From JAFLCM01 sp964510955 (GTDB lineage Bacteria; Planctomycetota; Phycisphaerae; Phycisphaerales; UBA1924), in contig CAZEDW010000002.1 in the NCBI GenBank assembly GCA_964510955.1, positions 124,001 through 188,000 on the forward strand: DNA of 64,000 bases. The letters run 5' to 3'. Every line of letters starts with the position of its first letter. The first letter of the stretch is position 1. A model generated the notes under the pieces. It saw only the letters and a list, made by a program, of their open reading frames with translations, had not been told where the DNA came from and searched no databases. This document shows, piece by piece, positions 30,295-39,998 of this stretch. The position numbers and the translations under genes were made by a program.

Positions 30295-31105
30295 CCAGCC
30301 GGTGCAGGGCGATCGAGGCGGCCACCACCGCGTTCAGCGAGTCGACGCCGGGGGACATGGCGATGCGGACGCGCGCGTCAGCCAGCGCGGCGGCGGCCGG
30401 GCTGAGGCCGTCGCCCTCGGTGCCCACCAGCAGCGCGACGCGCGCGGGGCGGGATAGGGACGAGGCGAAGGTCTCAAGATCAACCGCTTCGGGGCCGGTG
30501 GTCAGGGCGATGACCTCGAACCCGTGGCGACGGAACAGGTCGATCTCGCCCGGCCAGTCGGCGGCGCGTGCGAACGGGAGACGCAGGGCGGCGCCCATCG
30601 AGACACGGATGGCTTTGCGGTAGAGCGGGTCGCAGCACGCGGGGCTGAGGGCGACGCCGGCGGCGCCCAGGGCCAGTGCCGAGCGGAAGATGCCGCCGAC
30701 GTTGTCGTGGTTGGTGAGGTCTTCGAGAACGACGACGCAGGACGGGCCGCGTGGGAATCGGGCGAGGAGCTCGGCGAGCGGAGTTTCGGGCGGGCGGACG
30801 CCGACGGCGAGGCATCCGCGGTGGATATCGAAGCCGGCGACGCGGTTCAGAATCTCCTGATCGGCGAGGTAGACCGGCGGGGCACCCGGCGCTCCGGGGG
30901 TGAGGACGTCCCGCAGGCTGTCCAGCGCGGGCGGGGTGACCAGCACGCTGCGGCAGCTCATCGGGGAGGCGCTGAGGAGGGTGCGGACGACGAGGCGTCC
31001 CTCGGCCATGAAGATGCCGCGCCGACCCAGAAGGTCGGCGTCGCGGACGTTTCGGTAGTCGTCCAGCGCGGGGTCATCCAGGGAAGTGACGCGGAACGGG
31101 TTCAT
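30263..31105 (-). CDS. TrmH/SpoU-family RNA 2'-O-methyltransferase
   Basis: 280 aa. An N-terminal substrate-binding region (residues 1-95, with DADLLGRRGIFMAEGRLVVR) precedes the knotted SPOUT domain. The three SpoU motifs are present: NHDNVGGIFRSALALG (motif 1), LVGTEGDGLS (motif 2) and MSPGVDSLNAVVAASIAL (motif 3). It methylates a ribose in tRNA or rRNA using S-adenosylmethionine; the target nucleotide is unknown. The ATG at 31105 precedes the conserved start. A TAGTCT (31127-31122) upstream overlaps the TACACT of the divergent gene, so the two may share a back-to-back promoter. Confidence 0.9.
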   Translation of the reverse strand: MNPFRVTSLDDPALDDYRNVRDADLLGRRGIFMAEGRLVVRTLLSASPMSCRSVLVTPPALDSLRDVLTPGAPGAPPVYLADQEILNRVAGFDIHRGCLAVGVRPPETPLAELLARFPRGPSCVVVLEDLTNHDNVGGIFRSALALGAAGVALSPACCDPLYRKAIRVSMGAALRLPFARAADWPGEIDLFRRHGFEVIALTTGPEAVDLETFASSLSRPARVALLVGTEGDGLSPAAAALADARVRIAMSPGVDSLNAVVAASIALHRLVTPGRPSSRT

Positions 31106-31121
31106 GGCGGTCTGCGCGGCC

Positions 31122-31131
31122 AGACTACACT
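31122..31131. promoter_or_regulatory. Overlapping divergent -10 hexamers
   Basis: Minus-strand TAGTCT (31127-31122) faces the TrmH-type gene and plus-strand TACACT (31126-31131) faces the gene at 31167. They share two bases. This repeats the arrangement seen before nadE. Confidence 0.35.
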
Positions 31132-31166
31132 GATGGGCCCATTCCCCTGAAACACCGGAGCTTCCC

Positions 31167-31871
31167 ATGCGAAACATGCGCCGCTTTGCTTTCCCTCTCG
31201 CTCTCGTCGCCGCCGCCGGCCTGGCCATTGCCGAGGGCGACCCCAAGAAGGAGGCGCCGAAGCCCAAGGACGACATGACGAACCCGATCACGGGCTCGAA
31301 GCCCAAGGCGGCTCCGGGTGAGAAGAAAGAGGGCGAGGCACCGGCGGCGCAGGCTCCGGGCGGCGGCGGCGCCGAGGGCGACAAGGCCAAGGCCAAGCCC
31401 GTGGTGGCGGTCGCGGGGGGCATCTCGTTCGAGGTGCCGACGGGGTGGGTCGCCGAGACCCCGACCAAGAGCATGTTCACGCCGGCGGCGCAGTTCAAGA
31501 TCCCGGCCGGCGAGGCCAAGGGCGCCGACGACGCGTCGGTGAAGGTGTTCACGGGCATCAAGGGCGGCGTGGGCCCGAACATCGAGCGCTGGAAGGGGCA
31601 GTTCAGCGAGCCGGGCCCGTCGGAAGAGAAGGACCTGACCAGCAACGGCGTGAAGGTTCACACCGTGGTCATCAAGGGCACGTTCGGCGGCGGGATGATG
31701 GGGGGTGGGGGCGCCGCGGCCGGCGCAAAGAAGGACTACATGATGCTCGGCGCGATCGCGACGCCGGACGACGGCGACGTGCAGATTAAAATCGTCGGCC
31801 CGGCGGCGGTGCTGGACAAGCAGCGCGAGGCGTTCGACAAGCTGGTGAAGTCGATCAAGCCGGCGAAATGA
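31167..31871 (+). CDS. Secreted protein of unknown function
   Basis: 234 aa. The signal peptide is RFAFPLALVAAAGLAIA, followed by a Lys/Pro/Gly-rich linker (about residues 24-78, charged and low in complexity). A folded region of about 150 residues starts ISFEVPTGWVAETP and continues with FKIPAGEAKGADDASVKVFT and DKLVKSIKP at the end. This layout, where a tryptophan-containing P-x-GW strand starts a small lipocalin-like or PsbP-like domain, is common in exported proteins but I cannot name the family. GGAG lies upstream of the ATG. It is probably monocistronic. Confidence 0.78.
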   Translation: MRNMRRFAFPLALVAAAGLAIAEGDPKKEAPKPKDDMTNPITGSKPKAAPGEKKEGEAPAAQAPGGGGAEGDKAKAKPVVAVAGGISFEVPTGWVAETPTKSMFTPAAQFKIPAGEAKGADDASVKVFTGIKGGVGPNIERWKGQFSEPGPSEEKDLTSNGVKVHTVVIKGTFGGGMMGGGGAAAGAKKDYMMLGAIATPDDGDVQIKIVGPAAVLDKQREAFDKLVKSIKPAK

Positions 31872-31944
31872 GCCGGTTTCAAGGATGGATGGGAGCGCTG
31901 CGCCCGCGGCGGCGGCCTGATCGGACCTGTTGAAACCTCGCATC

Positions 31945-32853
31945 ATGCCCAGGCCACGATCCCCGCGTCAACGCAGAACGGTCTTCACGCTCGGCACGCG
32001 CCAGGTGAACCGGTACGACCTGTACGAGCTGGCGGTGCAGGACCCGGCGACGGAGGCGGCGTTTCTGCGGGCGGTTCACGGGGGCGATCCGCGCGTCCTG
32101 TGCGAGGATTTCTGCGGTCCGGCCAGCGTGGCGCGGGCGTGGTGCGCGGGTGATCCGGACGCGAGGGCGGCGGCGATCGACATGGACCCCGAGCCGCTGG
32201 CGCATGCCAGGGCGTGCGCGGAACGGTACGACGGGTCGCACGTTGAGCCGATCACGGACCGGCTGGAACTGGTGGAGTCCGACGTGCTGGCGACGCGGAA
32301 GAAGGCTGATGTGATCGCCGCGCTGAACTTCGCGCTGTGCGAGCTGCACAAGCGGCGCTGGCTGATGACCTATCTGCGCGGGGCGCTTTACCGGCTGAAG
32401 GCCGGCGGGGTGCTGGTGGCCGACCTGTACGGGGGCGCGGGCGCGTGGGCGCCGGGCGTCTCGGAGAAGCTCGTCGCCACCGGCGCCGGCCCGGTGAAGT
32501 ACCGGTGGGAGCAGCGCGAGGCCGACCCGGTCAGCGGGATGGTGCGGAACGCCATCCACTTCGTCCTGCCCGCCCCTTCGGGGGGGGGCGGCAAGCTGAG
32601 CGAGAAGAGCCGCACGTTTGAGGACGCCTTTGAGTACGACTGGCGGCTGTGGGGTATCGCGGAGCTGCGCGAGGCGATGCTCGACGCGGGGTTCGCCGCC
32701 ACCGAGGTGTACACGACGTGCGGCGACGGGATCGACGGCGAGGGGAACCTGTACGTGCATCCGTTCGCGACGGACGAGGAGCCGGGCGACCCGGAGGAGC
32801 TGGGGGAGAACTTCGTGGCGTATGTGGTGGGGCGGGTGGCGAAGCGGAAGTGA
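31945..32853 (+). CDS. Class I SAM-dependent methyltransferase
   Basis: 302 aa. The SAM-binding region is unusual: motif I reads VLCEDFCGPASVARAW in place of the common DxGxGxG, followed by AAIDMDPEPLAHARA (motif II acidic residue), LVESDVL and IAALNFALCELHKRR (motif IV-like region). This E-D-F-CGP form is typical of a subset of small-molecule methyltransferases. No partner gene suggests the substrate. The ATG at 31945 is chosen over a TTG at 31930. It is followed after 143 bp by floA. Confidence 0.83.
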   Translation: MPRPRSPRQRRTVFTLGTRQVNRYDLYELAVQDPATEAAFLRAVHGGDPRVLCEDFCGPASVARAWCAGDPDARAAAIDMDPEPLAHARACAERYDGSHVEPITDRLELVESDVLATRKKADVIAALNFALCELHKRRWLMTYLRGALYRLKAGGVLVADLYGGAGAWAPGVSEKLVATGAGPVKYRWEQREADPVSGMVRNAIHFVLPAPSGGGGKLSEKSRTFEDAFEYDWRLWGIAELREAMLDAGFAATEVYTTCGDGIDGEGNLYVHPFATDEEPGDPEELGENFVAYVVGRVAKRK

Positions 32854-32996
32854 GCGCCGCGCGTGTCTGCGTGGCCCCGGGGCCCGGCTCGGGGACATCC
32901 AGCGGCGGTCGCACCCCGAGGTATCATGTTGCCGTACAAGCGCCGGCCGCCGCGTCCCCGGCGATCAGGGTCGGACGCCACCTCGAAAGAACACCA

Positions 32997-33998
32997 ATGC
33001 AACCAGTTGTCATCGGCATACTCGTCGTCGTCGGCATCTTCGCAATCGTCATCTTCTTCATCCTGCTCAACTTCATCAACCTGTGGGTGCAGGCGTTTTT
33101 CTCCGGCGCGAGCGTGGGCATCTTTGACCTGGTCGGCATGAAGCTGCGCAAGGTCGATCCGCGCACGATCGTCTACAGCCGCATCCGGGCGGTGAAGGCG
33201 GGGATCGACATCTCAACCAACCAGCTCGAGACGCACTACCTCGCGGGCGGGCGGGTGCCCAGCGTGATCAACGCGCTCATTGCCGCGTTCCGGGCCAAGA
33301 TCAGCCTGCCGTTCGACACGGCGTGCGCGATCGACCTGGCCGGGCGCGACATCCTTGACGCCGTGCAGACCAGCGTGAACCCCAAGGTGATCGACGTGCC
33401 CAACCCCAAGCTGGGGCGTGCGACGATCGACGCGGTGGCGAAGGACGGCATTCAGCTCAAGGCCCGGGCGCGCGTGACGGTGCGGGCGAACATCCAGCGG
33501 CTCGTGGGCGGCGCCACGGAGGACACCATCGTCGCCCGCGTGGGCGAGGGCATCGTGGCGTCCATCGGTCAGTCCGACACCCACAAGGACGTGCTGGCCA
33601 ACCCCGAGCGCATCAGCAAGACGGTGCTGCACAAGGGGCTCGACGCGGGCACGGCGTTCGAGATTCTTTCGATCGACATCGCCGACATCGACGTGGGCGA
33701 GAACATCGGCGCGAACCTGCAGACCGCGCAGGCCGAGGCGGACAAGAAGAAGGCCCAGGCCCAGGCGGAAATCCGGCGTGCGATGGCGGTGGCGGAAGAG
33801 CAGGAGTACACCGCGCAGGCGCAGAAGAACCGTGCGATGGTGGTGCTGGCGGAGGCGGAGGTGCCCAAGGCCATGGCCGACGCGTTCCGCAGCGGGAACA
33901 TGGGGATCATGGACTATTACCGGATGAAGAACATGCAGGCGGACACGTCGATGCGGTCATCGATCGCGGGGGATGATCAGCGGAAGACGCAGGGGTGA
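32997..33998 (+). CDS. floA: Flotillin-like protein FloA
   Basis: 333 aa, the usual length of FloA (UPF0365). An N-terminal membrane-inserting hairpin (GILVVVGIFAIVIFFILLNF) is followed by the conserved LWVQAFFSGASVGIFDLVGM and the SPFB/PHB-like domain. The C-terminal half is a charged coiled coil with Ala/Glu repeats (QTAQAEADKKKAQAQAEIRR) and ends MGIMDYYRMKNMQADTSMR. FloA assembles functional membrane microdomains that organise signalling and secretion complexes. The ATG at 32997 starts at the membrane hairpin. A TATCAT about 75 bp upstream could be the -10. No NfeD partner gene is adjacent. Confidence 0.93.
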   Translation: MQPVVIGILVVVGIFAIVIFFILLNFINLWVQAFFSGASVGIFDLVGMKLRKVDPRTIVYSRIRAVKAGIDISTNQLETHYLAGGRVPSVINALIAAFRAKISLPFDTACAIDLAGRDILDAVQTSVNPKVIDVPNPKLGRATIDAVAKDGIQLKARARVTVRANIQRLVGGATEDTIVARVGEGIVASIGQSDTHKDVLANPERISKTVLHKGLDAGTAFEILSIDIADIDVGENIGANLQTAQAEADKKKAQAQAEIRRAMAVAEEQEYTAQAQKNRAMVVLAEAEVPKAMADAFRSGNMGIMDYYRMKNMQADTSMRSSIAGDDQRKTQG

Positions 33999-34109
33999 TG
34001 GGGGCGATCTGCGCTCCTAAGATGGCCGCCCCAAACGGCCCGCCCCAGTGAACGCGCCGACGAGTGATCGGCCGGGGTTCATCCAGCCGTGACCGGGCGA
34101 CAAACCGCC

Positions 34110-35546
34110 ATGAGCACCACCGCCGCGCGTCACCGCGTGGTCCTGATCCCCGGCGACGGGATCGGGCCCGAGATCGCCCACAGTGTGAAGGAAATCCTGG
34201 CAGCCGCGCAGGTTCCGATCGACTTCGAGGAGCACGACGCGGGGCTGGACGCGTTGACGAAGCACGGCTCGACGCTGCCGGCGACGACGCTCGAAGCCAT
34301 CAAGGCGCACCGGGTGGCCCTGAAGGGCCCGACCACCACGCCGATGGGCGGCGGGCACAAGAGCGTCAACGTCACGATCCGCAAGTCGCTGGAGCTGTAC
34401 GCCAATGTGCGCCCCAGCAAGAGTCTGCCGAGCGTGCGGACGCGGTTTGAGAACGTGGACCTGATCATCGTCCGCGAGAACATCGAGGACACCTACGCGG
34501 GGATCGAGCACTGGCAGAGCGAGGACGTGTGCCAATGTTTGCGGCTGATCACGCGCCCGGGGTGCGAGGCCATCCACCGCTACGCCTTCGAGATGGCCCG
34601 CGACCAGGGTCGCAAGCGGGTGACGTGCGTGCACAAGTCGAACATCATGAAGATGACCGACGGCCTGTTCCTCGACACCTTCAAGGAGACGGCGGCGCGG
34701 TACCCGGACGTCCACGCCGACGACATCCTGATCGACAACCTGTGCATGCAGCTCGTCGTGCGCCCGGAGAAGTTCGACGTTCTGGTGCTGCCCAACCTGT
34801 TCGGCGACATCGCGTCGGACCTGTGCGCGGGGCTGGTGGGGGGGCTGGGCGTGGCGCCGGGCGGCAACATCGGCGACGGGCTGGCGGTGTTCGAGGCGGT
34901 GCACGGCTCGGCCCCGGACATCGCGGGCAAGGGGCTGGCGAACCCCACGGCGCTGCTGCTCTCGGCGGTGCAGATGCTGCACTACATGGGGCTGCACTAC
35001 CACGCCGTGCACGTCGAGACGGCGCTGCGGATGGCGCTGGTGAGCGGGGTGCACACGGCGGACCTGGGCGGGAACGCCCGGACCAAGGAGTTCACGCGGG
35101 CGATCATCGCGGCGCTGCCCAGCAATGTCCCGGCGGACGCGGCCCGGCTTGCGCCGACGGCGCTGTACAAGGGCGCGGGGGGGCGCGTGTCGGCGGCGCC
35201 GCCCGCGGCGCCGAAGCACACCGGCGCACTGTTGGTGGTGCGGGGGGTGGACATCTTCGTGCAGTCGTCGGCGGGGCTGCCGGTGATTCCCGAAACGGTG
35301 GGCAGGCTCAGGCTGGCGTTCAAGAGCAACCGGGGCCAGAAGGTGTGGCCCGGCCCGACGCCGGCGGTGCGGCTGGTGGACGTGTACCGGTGCAGGTACG
35401 CCGCGCCCGACGGATCGGCCAGCGTGACCGACGCGGAGATCGCGCAGATGCAGAGCGCGGTGGGCGCGAAGCACGCGTGGGTGCACATCGAGAAGCTGCT
35501 GGAACGCGATGGCAAGGCGATGTACAGCAAGGCCCACGGCGACTGA
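34110..35546 (+). CDS. icd: Isocitrate dehydrogenase (isocitrate/isopropylmalate family, with C-terminal extension)
   Basis: 478 aa. Family landmarks: VVLIPGDGIGPEI (about 10-22), VNVTIRKSLELYANVRPSKS for substrate arginines, IIVRENIEDTYAGIEH, VTCVHKSNIMKMTDGLF, and the nucleotide-binding loop VFEAVHGSAPDIAGKGLANP. The extra 140 residues after about 335 (ALLVVRGVDIFVQSSAG onward) match the extended IDH type known from Thermus and Rickettsia rather than the short E. coli type. It makes 2-oxoglutarate in the TCA cycle; cofactor preference cannot be read with certainty. ATG 34110 is preferred; an in-frame GTG at 34089 is possible. It is monocistronic and borders the glycan island. Confidence 0.9.
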   Translation: MSTTAARHRVVLIPGDGIGPEIAHSVKEILAAAQVPIDFEEHDAGLDALTKHGSTLPATTLEAIKAHRVALKGPTTTPMGGGHKSVNVTIRKSLELYANVRPSKSLPSVRTRFENVDLIIVRENIEDTYAGIEHWQSEDVCQCLRLITRPGCEAIHRYAFEMARDQGRKRVTCVHKSNIMKMTDGLFLDTFKETAARYPDVHADDILIDNLCMQLVVRPEKFDVLVLPNLFGDIASDLCAGLVGGLGVAPGGNIGDGLAVFEAVHGSAPDIAGKGLANPTALLLSAVQMLHYMGLHYHAVHVETALRMALVSGVHTADLGGNARTKEFTRAIIAALPSNVPADAARLAPTALYKGAGGRVSAAPPAAPKHTGALLVVRGVDIFVQSSAGLPVIPETVGRLRLAFKSNRGQKVWPGPTPAVRLVDVYRCRYAAPDGSASVTDAEIAQMQSAVGAKHAWVHIEKLLERDGKAMYSKAHGD

Positions 35547-35617
35547 TGGGGGCCTGCCCCCGCGTGGTTAGGCGGGTTGGACAGAGTCGAAGGCGCGAGG
35601 TGACGGCGGGGGCCGCG

Positions 35618-37063
35618 TCACACGCCGGGCGTGACCGGAGATCCCTTCGCGCGCCGGTCCAGCGCCCCGAGGAAGCGGCCGTAGATTTCATCGGCCAGGG
35701 CGGCGTGTACGAGTTTCCAGCGCAGCGGCGATGCCGACCAGGGCCGTTCGAGAACGTGCGAGTCATCGCCCATGGTCAGGACCGCCTGGTGTTCACGGAG
35801 CGCCTGGGACGGGGCCACGACGGGGAAGTTCAGCCCGAGGTCGGCCGCCCAGCCGGGGGCCGCGGCGAGGGAATCGTCCGAGCCGGTGAAGGTGATCCCG
35901 CGGCGTGTGAGCTCACCGGCGAGGTACCGCGCGTTGCGGCCCAGACCGAAGATCGTGACGGGCGCGGGTGCGAGCGATTCGGCGAGGCGTGCGGCCGTGA
36001 GCGCTGGGGTGGCCGCCAGGTCGGCGAGCGACCGGAGCGCCGCGTCGTGAAAACCCGGCGCCGCGGCCCCGACGAGTTCGAGGCGTTCCCAGAATGCCAG
36101 CGCCGTCGCCAGCGGGCCGGCGGGCGCCTGGGCCCAGCGCTCGGGCGACATGCCCAGCGACCAGCTCAGGCGGTGGAAGACTTTGGCGGCGGCCTGGGCC
36201 GGCGAAAGCTCGCCGATGCTTCCGTACAGCGGCTCATCCTCGGCGGCCTGTTGGAGCAGGGCGAGCGCGCCGTCGAGCGAGGCGTCCGTAGCCAGGGCTG
36301 CGGTGGCGTATTCGAGCGCCAGCTCGCGCGCGAGGCCGCGGCGGCAATCGGCGTCGGTACCGGCGCGGGCGTGAGCCGCGAGGGCGGAGCGGCTGAGAGA
36401 CCGCCACATGGCGGCGGCGTCGCGGCTGAGACTGGCGGGCGACACGCGGTAAGCGGCCACGAGGGTATCGAAGCCGTGCCAAGTGACGGCGCGCTCGCTC
36501 AGGCGGAGCCAGAAGTCCCAATCCTCGCCGATGCGGAGCGAAGGGTCGAAGCGAGTGCCGCCGATCGCGTCTCGGCGGATCATCTGGGAGATGACGGGGA
36601 AGGGGCAGCCGTGCAGCAGCTCGGCGTGCCCGATGGTGAAACGGTCCAGCATCGGGGCCCAGCCCAAGGGTCGTCCCGCGGTGTCGCGCCATTCGTGGCG
36701 TGCGAACACGGCGTCGGCGCCGAGTGTGTGAAGCCGGTCTGCCAGCGCGCCGAGGGCCCACGGCATGAGCCGGTCATCCGAGTCGAGGAAGTGGATCAGC
36801 TCGCCGCGCGCGAGATCGAGGCCCGTGTTGCGGGCGCCGGCAAGGCCGCGGTTTTCCTGGCGAACGGTGCGGAAGCGGGGGTCTCGGCGCGCGTACTCGG
36901 CGGCGACGGCGCCGGTGCCGTCGTTCGATCCGTCATCAACGATGACACACTCCCACCGGGTGAGCGATTGCGACGTGACCGAGTCCAAGGTTTCGGCGAG
37001 CGACCAGGCGGCGTTGAACGCCGGGACGATCACGCTGACGATGGGCGGTGTGCTCGGCGTCAC
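35618..37063 (-). CDS. GT2 glycosyltransferase with C-terminal Rossmann-like module
   Basis: 481 aa. The GT-A fold occupies residues 8-230: SVIVPAFNAAWSL, IVDDGSNDG (DDG at 43-45) and DSDD (94-97, the metal-binding DxD), then GEDWDFWLRL (180-189) for acceptor binding. A helical middle follows, then from about 368 PVTIFGLGRNARYLAGEL starts a second nucleotide-binding-like module also present in neighbouring genes. It is probably cytoplasmic and adds sugar to a surface glycan. Last gene of a four-gene operon: its GTG overlaps the preceding stop by four bases, which fixes the start. Donor and acceptor unknown. Confidence 0.87.
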   Translation of the reverse strand: MTPSTPPIVSVIVPAFNAAWSLAETLDSVTSQSLTRWECVIVDDGSNDGTGAVAAEYARRDPRFRTVRQENRGLAGARNTGLDLARGELIHFLDSDDRLMPWALGALADRLHTLGADAVFARHEWRDTAGRPLGWAPMLDRFTIGHAELLHGCPFPVISQMIRRDAIGGTRFDPSLRIGEDWDFWLRLSERAVTWHGFDTLVAAYRVSPASLSRDAAAMWRSLSRSALAAHARAGTDADCRRGLARELALEYATAALATDASLDGALALLQQAAEDEPLYGSIGELSPAQAAAKVFHRLSWSLGMSPERWAQAPAGPLATALAFWERLELVGAAAPGFHDAALRSLADLAATPALTAARLAESLAPAPVTIFGLGRNARYLAGELTRRGITFTGSDDSLAAAPGWAADLGLNFPVVAPSQALREHQAVLTMGDDSHVLERPWSASPLRWKLVHAALADEIYGRFLGALDRRAKGSPVTPGV

Positions 37064-38532
37064 GCCGCGGCCTCCAGGTTGGAATCGCCCGCCCGCATCT
37101 GGGCCGCGAGCGAGCTCCACACGTCCTGGGCGAGCCGGGCGCGGGCGTCGCGCCACCGCAGCGGGCGAACCCCGCCCGGCAGCTTCGCGAGGTAGGCCTC
37201 GTCGTCGGCGACGGTCATGATGTGTGTTCGGGAGGGGTCGTAGGGCGCGCCGGGGCCCTGCACGCCCACGGTGACGCCGTCCACCTCTCGCTCGGACAGG
37301 CCCGGGGGGGCGTTGTCGTCGCGTGCGTCGAAGGCGATGCCCGCGTGGGCGAGCGCGACCGCGAGCTGCCGGGCGTTGGCGCCGAACCCCAGCATCGTGA
37401 CGGGGCCGCGGGAGCACGCTTTGGCGAGCGCGGCGGCGATCTGCACCGGGTCGACGATCCGGGCCGCGAGGAGCTCGAGGGCCTTGTCTTGGAGGCTCGC
37501 GGTCGTGAGGCCCTCCCGTTGCATGCGCGCCCACAATCGGTGCAGGGTCGAGAGGTAGGCGCGGAGGCGGGCCGTGTCGCCGGCGCTCCAGGCGCTGGGG
37601 GCCAGCCCGTCGGCGAAGGGGATCATCCAGTACGCGGCCTCGGCGAGGTCGGCGGGCGAGGCGTGGCCTCCGGGCCAGTGCGACGCGAGGATGAACCAGG
37701 AATCGTCGAGGTTTTCCGACGCATCGTTCAGCGCCGAGGCCGTCGCCTGGTTGAGTGCGATCCGCGCGACGACCGCGGAGAGATTCTCCCGGCGCAGCAG
37801 CTCGGGCGGCTGGAGCACCTGGTGCTGGGCCCGGGCGCGGTCGAACGCACGCTCGATGACGCGTCGCGACTGCTCGGCCATGACGGCGTACGCGCGGCTC
37901 AGGCCGCCGGGCCTGAGTCTGTACGCCGCGACGGGGGCGTCGACGATGCGCCATTTCACCGAGCGCTCGGCGAGTCGGATCCAGAAGTCCCAGTCTTCAG
38001 CGGCCGTCAGGGCGGTGTCGAAGCGAACGCCGTGGAGTAGCCCGCGCCGCACCAGAGCCGCCGCGGGTTGGAACCGGTTGGCGGTGAGCAGGTCGCCCAG
38101 GCCGATGCACCCCCCCGGCTCAAGGGTCGGCGCCGGGCCGGTCTCGAAGTCGAGAGAGCGCTCGAACTGGTTGAAGAGCATGCTGCGGCCGGCCGCGGCG
38201 TCGCGGGCGCCAGCGGCGTCGAGGAGCCGGCGCAGCGCATCGGGGAGCAGCCAGTCGTCGGCGTCGAGGAAGCTGATCCATTCGCCTCGGGCGCCGTCGA
38301 TGCCCAGGTTCCGCGCGGCCGAGACGCCCTTGTTGTCCTGACGGAGCACCCAGATGCGCTGATCGCCCAGCGCGATCTCTTCGGCGACGTCGGCGGTGTG
38401 GTCCGTGGAGCCGTCGTCAACGATGATCAGCTCCCAGTCGGGCACGCTCTGGGCCTGCAGCGAGCGGATCGCCGTGCGGATGGTGCCCGCGGCGTTGTAG
38501 GCCGGCATGACGACGCTGACCTCGGGGATCAC
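37060..38532 (-). CDS. GT2 glycosyltransferase with C-terminal Rossmann-like module
   Basis: 490 aa. GT-A motifs: SVVMPAYNAAGTI, IVDDGSTDH (DDG 39-41), DADD (90-93), AEDWDFWIRL (178-187). The C-terminal module begins PVTMLGFGANARQLAVAL near residue 377 and includes FDARDDNAPP. Closely similar in layout to the genes on both sides, suggesting local duplication. It overlaps both neighbours by four bases, so translation is coupled across the operon. Sugar specificity is unknown. Confidence 0.88.
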   Translation of the reverse strand: MIPEVSVVMPAYNAAGTIRTAIRSLQAQSVPDWELIIVDDGSTDHTADVAEEIALGDQRIWVLRQDNKGVSAARNLGIDGARGEWISFLDADDWLLPDALRRLLDAAGARDAAAGRSMLFNQFERSLDFETGPAPTLEPGGCIGLGDLLTANRFQPAAALVRRGLLHGVRFDTALTAAEDWDFWIRLAERSVKWRIVDAPVAAYRLRPGGLSRAYAVMAEQSRRVIERAFDRARAQHQVLQPPELLRRENLSAVVARIALNQATASALNDASENLDDSWFILASHWPGGHASPADLAEAAYWMIPFADGLAPSAWSAGDTARLRAYLSTLHRLWARMQREGLTTASLQDKALELLAARIVDPVQIAAALAKACSRGPVTMLGFGANARQLAVALAHAGIAFDARDDNAPPGLSEREVDGVTVGVQGPGAPYDPSRTHIMTVADDEAYLAKLPGGVRPLRWRDARARLAQDVWSSLAAQMRAGDSNLEAAA

Positions 38533-39998
38533 GCCGCGGCTTCCTGGGGCGGATGGGCGATGACCCCGGCGCGGGCGCCCGCGTCAGTTGAGGGCCACCA
38601 CGACACGAGCCGAGCGAGCTCGGCACGGGAAAGATCGGCTTGAATCTCGGACCAGTTGACGCTCGGGCCCAGGGCCGCGGCGCGCCGCTCGAGCGCGGGC
38701 GATCCGGCGACGGTGACGACATGAACGGCTTCGCCCGGCCCTGGGGCCGTGACCGGGTGGATCAGGCGCACCGGGCGGCCGGAGATAACCCGAATCTGAC
38801 CTGGGAGTTCGGCGTCGTCGATGCCCAGCAGCTCGCTCGGGGGGCCCGCGAGGCGTGGGATCAACGCGTGGGCGTTGCGGCCCAGGGCGTGCAGCACCAG
38901 GCGGCGGCCCGCGGGGATTCTGGCGGCGATGGTCGCGGCGACGGCGTCGGCGGGGACGCACCGGCGCGCCAGCGCCTCGATGCACGCCCGGTGGGACTCC
39001 GCGGACGCCACGCCGAGATCGGTCAGCAGGTGCAGCAGGGTGTCGGCGTGCTCGGCGAGGAGCGCGACGTGCCGGTCGGATCGCCACGCCGTGGGCGGCA
39101 GGCAGTGGATGAACGGCACGCGCCAGTGCAGCACGTCGGCGATCAGCTCGCTTCCGGCGGCGCCGGTCTGGCGGGCGATCTCGCCGGCGCGGGCGACGGC
39201 GTGCGGTGCGTCATCATCCAGCATCAGCCCCGCGAGCTGCTCGAGCGCCAGCCGGCAGCGGGTCTGGCGGTCTTCCGCGGCGTGCGGCGACGCGGCGATC
39301 GATTTTCCGAGCACCTGTTCACCGGCCCTCAGCATCCGCATCGGGTCGTGGCTCATGCTCAGGGGGCGCAGGCGGTAGGCGGCGACGGGCTCGGTCGAAG
39401 CGAGGAAGCTGCGGCCGCCGACGGTCAGCCTCAGCCACAGGTCCCAGTCTTCGTACGCCCCGAGCGACTCGTCGAAGCGGGCTCCGTTCAGCAGCTCGCG
39501 CCCGACGAGCGCCGCGTGAACGCCGAAGCGGTTGCCGCGCCGCAGGTGCTCGTGGCTGACGCGGGTCGTGCCCGGGTCGAACGTGAAGCCGAGGCTGCCG
39601 CCGAGCTCATCGAACCATGCGGACCCGGCGCAGGCGAGCCGGTCGCTGGACGACTCGGCGAGCCGCACGAGAGTCTCCAGGCCGTGGGGCAGCATCCAGT
39701 CGTCGGCGTCGAGGAAGTGGACCCACCGGCCCCGGGCGCGGTCGATGCCCGCGTTGCGGGCAGCGCTCAGGCCGCGGTTGGGCTGCGAGCGGAGCGTGAT
39801 CCGCGCGTCGCCGGCGGCGGCGCTCCGAGCCGCGGCCGCGGAGTTGTCGGTGGAGCCGTCGTCGATGATCACCGCCTCCCAGCTCTGCAGCGACTGGGCG
39901 CGGAGGGATTCCACCGCGGCGCCGATGAAGCGCTGGGCGTTGAACAGCGGGATCACGACGCTGACGGCGGGGGCGGCGCTCGCTCCGTGCCGGGTCAT
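38529..39998 (-). CDS. GT2 glycosyltransferase with C-terminal Rossmann-like module
   Basis: 489 aa. GT-A motifs: SVVIPLFNAQRFIG, IIDDGSTDN (DDG 46-48), DADD (97-100), YEDWDLWLRL (about 185-194). The module near residue 385 reads LVLHALGRNAHALIPRL followed by LLGIDDAELPGQI, a weaker match than in its neighbours. The ATG at 39998 overlaps the upstream stop by four bases; a longer open frame upstream is antisense-like and not used. Second gene of the operon. Acceptor unknown. Confidence 0.87.
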   Translation of the reverse strand: MTRHGASAAPAVSVVIPLFNAQRFIGAAVESLRAQSLQSWEAVIIDDGSTDNSAAAARSAAAGDARITLRSQPNRGLSAARNAGIDRARGRWVHFLDADDWMLPHGLETLVRLAESSSDRLACAGSAWFDELGGSLGFTFDPGTTRVSHEHLRRGNRFGVHAALVGRELLNGARFDESLGAYEDWDLWLRLTVGGRSFLASTEPVAAYRLRPLSMSHDPMRMLRAGEQVLGKSIAASPHAAEDRQTRCRLALEQLAGLMLDDDAPHAVARAGEIARQTGAAGSELIADVLHWRVPFIHCLPPTAWRSDRHVALLAEHADTLLHLLTDLGVASAESHRACIEALARRCVPADAVAATIAARIPAGRRLVLHALGRNAHALIPRLAGPPSELLGIDDAELPGQIRVISGRPVRLIHPVTAPGPGEAVHVVTVAGSPALERRAAALGPSVNWSEIQADLSRAELARLVSWWPSTDAGARAGVIAHPPQEAAA